Assembly: GCF_963924245.1 (NCBI RefSeq)
Contig: NC_086292.1
Span: forward strand, 19,903,933 to 19,967,932
Reading direction: 5' to 3'
Source of the DNA: Chroicocephalus ridibundus
Taxonomy: Eukaryota > Chordata > Aves > Charadriiformes > Laridae
Length of the DNA: 64,000 nucleotides
Each line of letters starts with the position of its first letter. Within the stretch, counting starts at the first letter, position 1. Below are positions 61,133-64,000 of this stretch, piece after piece. The translations under genes and the position numbers were made by a program. The notes under the pieces are model-generated. The model saw only the letters and a program-made list of their open reading frames with translations, was not told the DNA's origin and made no database searches.

Positions 61133-62282
61133 CTGAAAGTGGCAGGGTAGACCTCTCCTCAAAAACATCAATATGGCTCAAACTGAAAACAAATAATGGT
61201 GAAATCAGTGAGCAACACCACAAACCTGGTTAGGTGAATAATCCTAGCAGTAAGCAATACCTAAAACTAATCCTGGCATAACTCTTCGACGAGATGTTTT
61301 AATAGTACGCATAAATCGATTTTATTCAAAGGCCAAAATTTTCTAACCGTCCAACCAAACCAAAAATATCAGAGATAGTATTCAACAGATGCGTTTTTAT
61401 TACATTCCAAGGTCTGTTTACTTTACACTTAGCGTTTTAAATTTTGCTTCACGAGAAATTGTGCTTGACCCTCAGATTTGAGTCTGTGTGGCTCGTAGAT
61501 AAGTAGTTGCAGGTCTGAATCGCTTCTTGAACAACACAAGGGAACAGATCAAGAGACCTTTTATCTTCTATGTCAGAGCTTTGCCAAATGCAGGAATCAA
61601 GAACACTCAAGATTTTACAGGGCAAAACACATTGTGAGCTCAAGGCAAACACAGTAACTAAATGAATGGGAGATACAGTTCACTGAAACCCATAAAAATG
61701 AAGTTTATCCTTTTTAAATTGTTCCTTTGTGTAAAACGGATTATACTGCCTATGATTTAGTGCTTTTTTAAATGGTTGCTGCTGTAAAAGTAAGATTACA
61801 GAAATGAAATTATTTGGGAAGAAAATACAAGGACAGATGCAAAAAGCCCCCCAAAGCACCTGAAATAGTTTTTGCTGAATTATTTAGCATAGTTATGTTT
61901 CTGTCCCTTTTGTAACTTGTGTCTATGCCAGTTTACGATTATCATACTGTCAAAAAATTCCAGTTTAAAAAAATGTTGTCACCTGACTTCAGCATGTACG
62001 GAAGTCTTACAATACAGAAGTATTTCAGTGGCAAAGCAGTTTTTCCTGTTTCCACATTTTAAAAAGTTAGAAATCTAATCCCACCTTATATTTGAGAAGC
62101 ATCCTTTAGATTAATTTTAGCTTTACGTGTTGTAAAATGCCATTAGAGAAATGTGTTTTCTAAGCTATGTCTGCCTGTTTATGTCATTTCTTAAGTGATT
62201 TCTTAGGAGACTACTCACAGTTGTTATCTGGCCCGCTTTACAGAGATGTGAGCTGAATTTTGTTAGTGAAGTGCTGTGGCAG
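61133..62282. other. Non-coding stretch
   Basis: I see no convincing ORF or repeat. It would be intron upstream of the plus-strand terminal exon, and intron or flank for the minus-strand candidates. Confidence 0.5.
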
Positions 62283-62512
62283 TAATGCCTAAAGATGACC
62301 GACCACCAAATCCCAGCAGGCAAGAAAATAATGGTTATTATTTTAAAAATGCAATTCAGGCAGTTGGAACCCAGTTCTGGCTGACTGAGCGAATTAACCC
62401 CTACCCTTTGTCCTTCCCCCACATTGGCACCTTCCACAGGCTGTGCAACAGCATTAACCTTATGGACAAACACGCCGGCGCTTTATACTGCAAACTGAAG
62501 GATGAGAGCTGA
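62283..62512 (+). CDS. Candidate 3'-terminal coding exon, plus strand, unidentified protein
   Basis: This is the best coding signal in the window. A frame open from just after an in-frame TGA at 62267 runs about 76 codons to TGA at 62510-62512. In its second half roughly three quarters of codons end in G or C, against an AT-rich background, as expected of constrained coding sequence. The peptide begins near Pro-Lys-Asp-Asp-Arg-Pro-Pro-Asn-Pro. It continues with Thr-Gln-Phe-Trp-Leu-Thr-Glu-Arg-Ile-Asn-Pro-Tyr-Pro and ends Lys-Leu-Lys-Asp-Glu-Ser. No signal peptide, membrane segment or known motif is visible. The best acceptor is GCTGTGGCAG ending at 62282, which has a weak pyrimidine tract. 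It would make the exon start in phase 1, two bases before ATG. Alternatively ATG at 62285 starts a small ORF or retrocopy. A poly(A) signal lies downstream. An overlapping 102-codon minus-strand ORF is a shadow. Confidence 0.45.
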
Positions 62513-62973
62513 GCAACACCTTGTGTTAGATGATAAAACTAACCATATGCTGTGAGTTTGCTCCTTTTCTTCCTTAATATAGCAGACTTTCTCTCTGTGC
62601 TATCAATTTCCGTGTTTTCTCTTTGAGGCATTTACATACTTTCATTACTTTCTGAAACAGCAGTTTTCATAAATCATTTTATAACACTACTTTCTATGTA
62701 TTTTGTTCTTCCTCATTATTTCTTTCCTATCCTTCCTGGCATTATTCGTTACACCAAATGTCGGTTTCCAGTGTAAATCATGAAGTTCCTTGAGATATTT
62801 TTACCGCTATGATTGAGAGCTGAGACTGACAGTTGATTATCACCATTCCAATTCCTTTTTTTTCCCTCAATCCTTCACTATTAAGAAGTTAGATGCTTGT
62901 CTCCCACTCACTTCAACCGGAGATAGCTCTCTTCTCCCAATTATTTGAATATCCAGTTGGGTAGGAATGCTAA
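62513..62973 (+). other. Putative 3' UTR of the terminal exon
   Basis: This is the AT- and T-rich sequence between the stop codon at 62512 and the poly(A) signal at 62974. It has no further ORF and the length of an ordinary 3' UTR. It is inferred only from position. Confidence 0.3.
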
Positions 62974-62979
62974 AATAAA
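62974..62979 (+). terminator. Putative poly(A) signal AATAAA
   Basis: A canonical hexamer lies about 460 bp after the stop codon of the plus-strand exon candidate. It is followed within 20-40 bases by a GT-rich stretch (gttatgttgttgtgaatg) that resembles a downstream cleavage element. AATAAA is common by chance in AT-rich DNA, so the support is positional. Confidence 0.3.
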
Positions 62980-64000
62980 GTAATTATTAAGTTATGTTGT
63001 TGTGAATGACTCCAGATTATTCATTTTTGTCAAGTGACTGTACTGTGCAAACATAAAGTAGCATTTCCATTATGTTTAGTTAAATTCACAGTAACTAGAT
63101 ACTTGGAAATATCTTCTCCCAAACAGAATCCATGACCAGTTTTGTGATAAAGAATTTATAAAATAATTTTTAACCACTTAATATCACAATTAAGCTTAAC
63201 TTTAAGCTTCAGAATACGAGTATTTAAATGTGGGGAACCAGCTACTGTTAGGAACTAATGAAATGAAGAAATTTATGTCATAAAACACATATTCTATCAG
63301 CATATAACGGTTATCAAAGAAAGCAACAAATTTTAATAAACTCATACAATTCGTATTATCCATTCTTTTAAGCAATTTAATCATACTTCAAGAAGCAAAA
63401 CTTGCATAGTTAAATATTTATGTGGGCACTTGCAGATGGTTCAGGGAAATTTTTTATATGAAGAGACTTTGCTTTGGATGGAAAACTTACCTTTCATTAA
63501 CATTATAGATTTAGATAACTATAATTTGATATATAGATTGGGAATGATTCCAAAGTCCACAGAAAAGCTGCCATTTATTTCATTCAGAGTATCAGCCTGA
63601 AATCAGCAGAGCCAGGCGCAGTATGCGTAACCTACCCAGCAGCATCCAGGTGACTGATATAGTACACAAACATCACAGTAATACGTCAGGTAACTGCTCT
63701 AATAATACTAAACTGAGGAGCGTTTTGGATGTCTGGCTTGGCATATTAACCAGATCTAAAGATCCAAACAGGAACTAATTACGGCTTCTCTATAAATTAT
63801 ACAAGCTATATTTTGTATCTTATCACTACCTAACAAAAACTGATGTGCTTTTGTGCCTACTAGTTCTTGAAGTAGGGTTTTGTTTCCCCCAACACATGCG
63901 TTTTAGCTTCTGGTACCAGTAGGTCATAAGAGGCTATAAATTACCCTCATTACCTTAATGATCACAGGATTGCTGAATAAGCTCCATTCCATCATAACAT
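62980..64000. other. Non-coding AT-rich stretch to window end
   Basis: No gene is recognised. A consensus donor on the minus strand (AAAG|gtaagt, exon side from 63491) is preceded on that strand by a poor AT-rich acceptor, giving a possible 28-nt segment (63491-63518) with low-complexity codons. I give it little weight. Confidence 0.55.

Noticed and set aside
1..64000. CRISPR arrays, tRNA or rRNA genes, bacterial operons
   Set aside because: No regularly spaced repeats or recognisable tRNA/rRNA sequence were seen. The CR1 content marks the DNA as avian nuclear.

Overview
This window is nuclear DNA from a bird. The evidence is eight separate pieces of CR1, the dominant avian LINE. Several carry the characteristic 3' end, a run of 'ccttccaaccc' followed by copies of the octamer ATTCTATG. 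A diverged fragment resembling an avian ERVL-type LTR supports this. There are no bacterial-style genes, operons or CRISPR arrays, and no tRNA or rRNA that I could recognise. The background is AT-rich, with many homopolymer and purine- or pyrimidine-rich stretches, as expected of introns or a gene-poor interval.

Layout. Positions 1-9.5 kb are AT-rich non-coding DNA with an LTR fragment near 1.3 kb, a CR1 3' end near 3.4 kb and a GT-rich low-complexity tract near 5.3 kb. Positions 9.57-10.10 kb form an isolated GC-rich block. From 10 to 45 kb there is mostly unique AT-rich sequence with CR1 pieces at 19.1, 24.7, 32.6, 35.1 and 38.9 kb. From 45.09 to 46.39 kb lies the clearest structural oddity: two 159-bp inverted arms, 157/159 identical, around a 980-bp spacer that holds a minus-strand CR1. 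Near 56.8-57.7 kb is a plus-strand CR1 piece from the middle of ORF2, truncated at both ends. The last 4 kb hold the best candidate host exons.

Host genes. No complete gene can be assembled. The strongest coding signal is a plus-strand terminal exon at about 62,283-62,512. It is open to a stop codon and strongly GC-biased at third positions in its second half, with a poly(A) signal about 460 bp further on. I do not recognise the protein. On the minus strand several short ORF-compatible segments lie between good splice sites (61.1, 60.8, 60.0, 38.3, 9.1, 7.1 and 0.8 kb). Some join in compatible reading phase, which suggests, but does not prove, that much of the window is intronic sequence of a long minus-strand gene with very short exons. 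Strong splice-like sites also arise by chance in 64 kb, so these calls are tentative and need RNA-seq or cross-species alignment. All other ORFs of 60-148 codons look like chance open frames or lie inside repeats.
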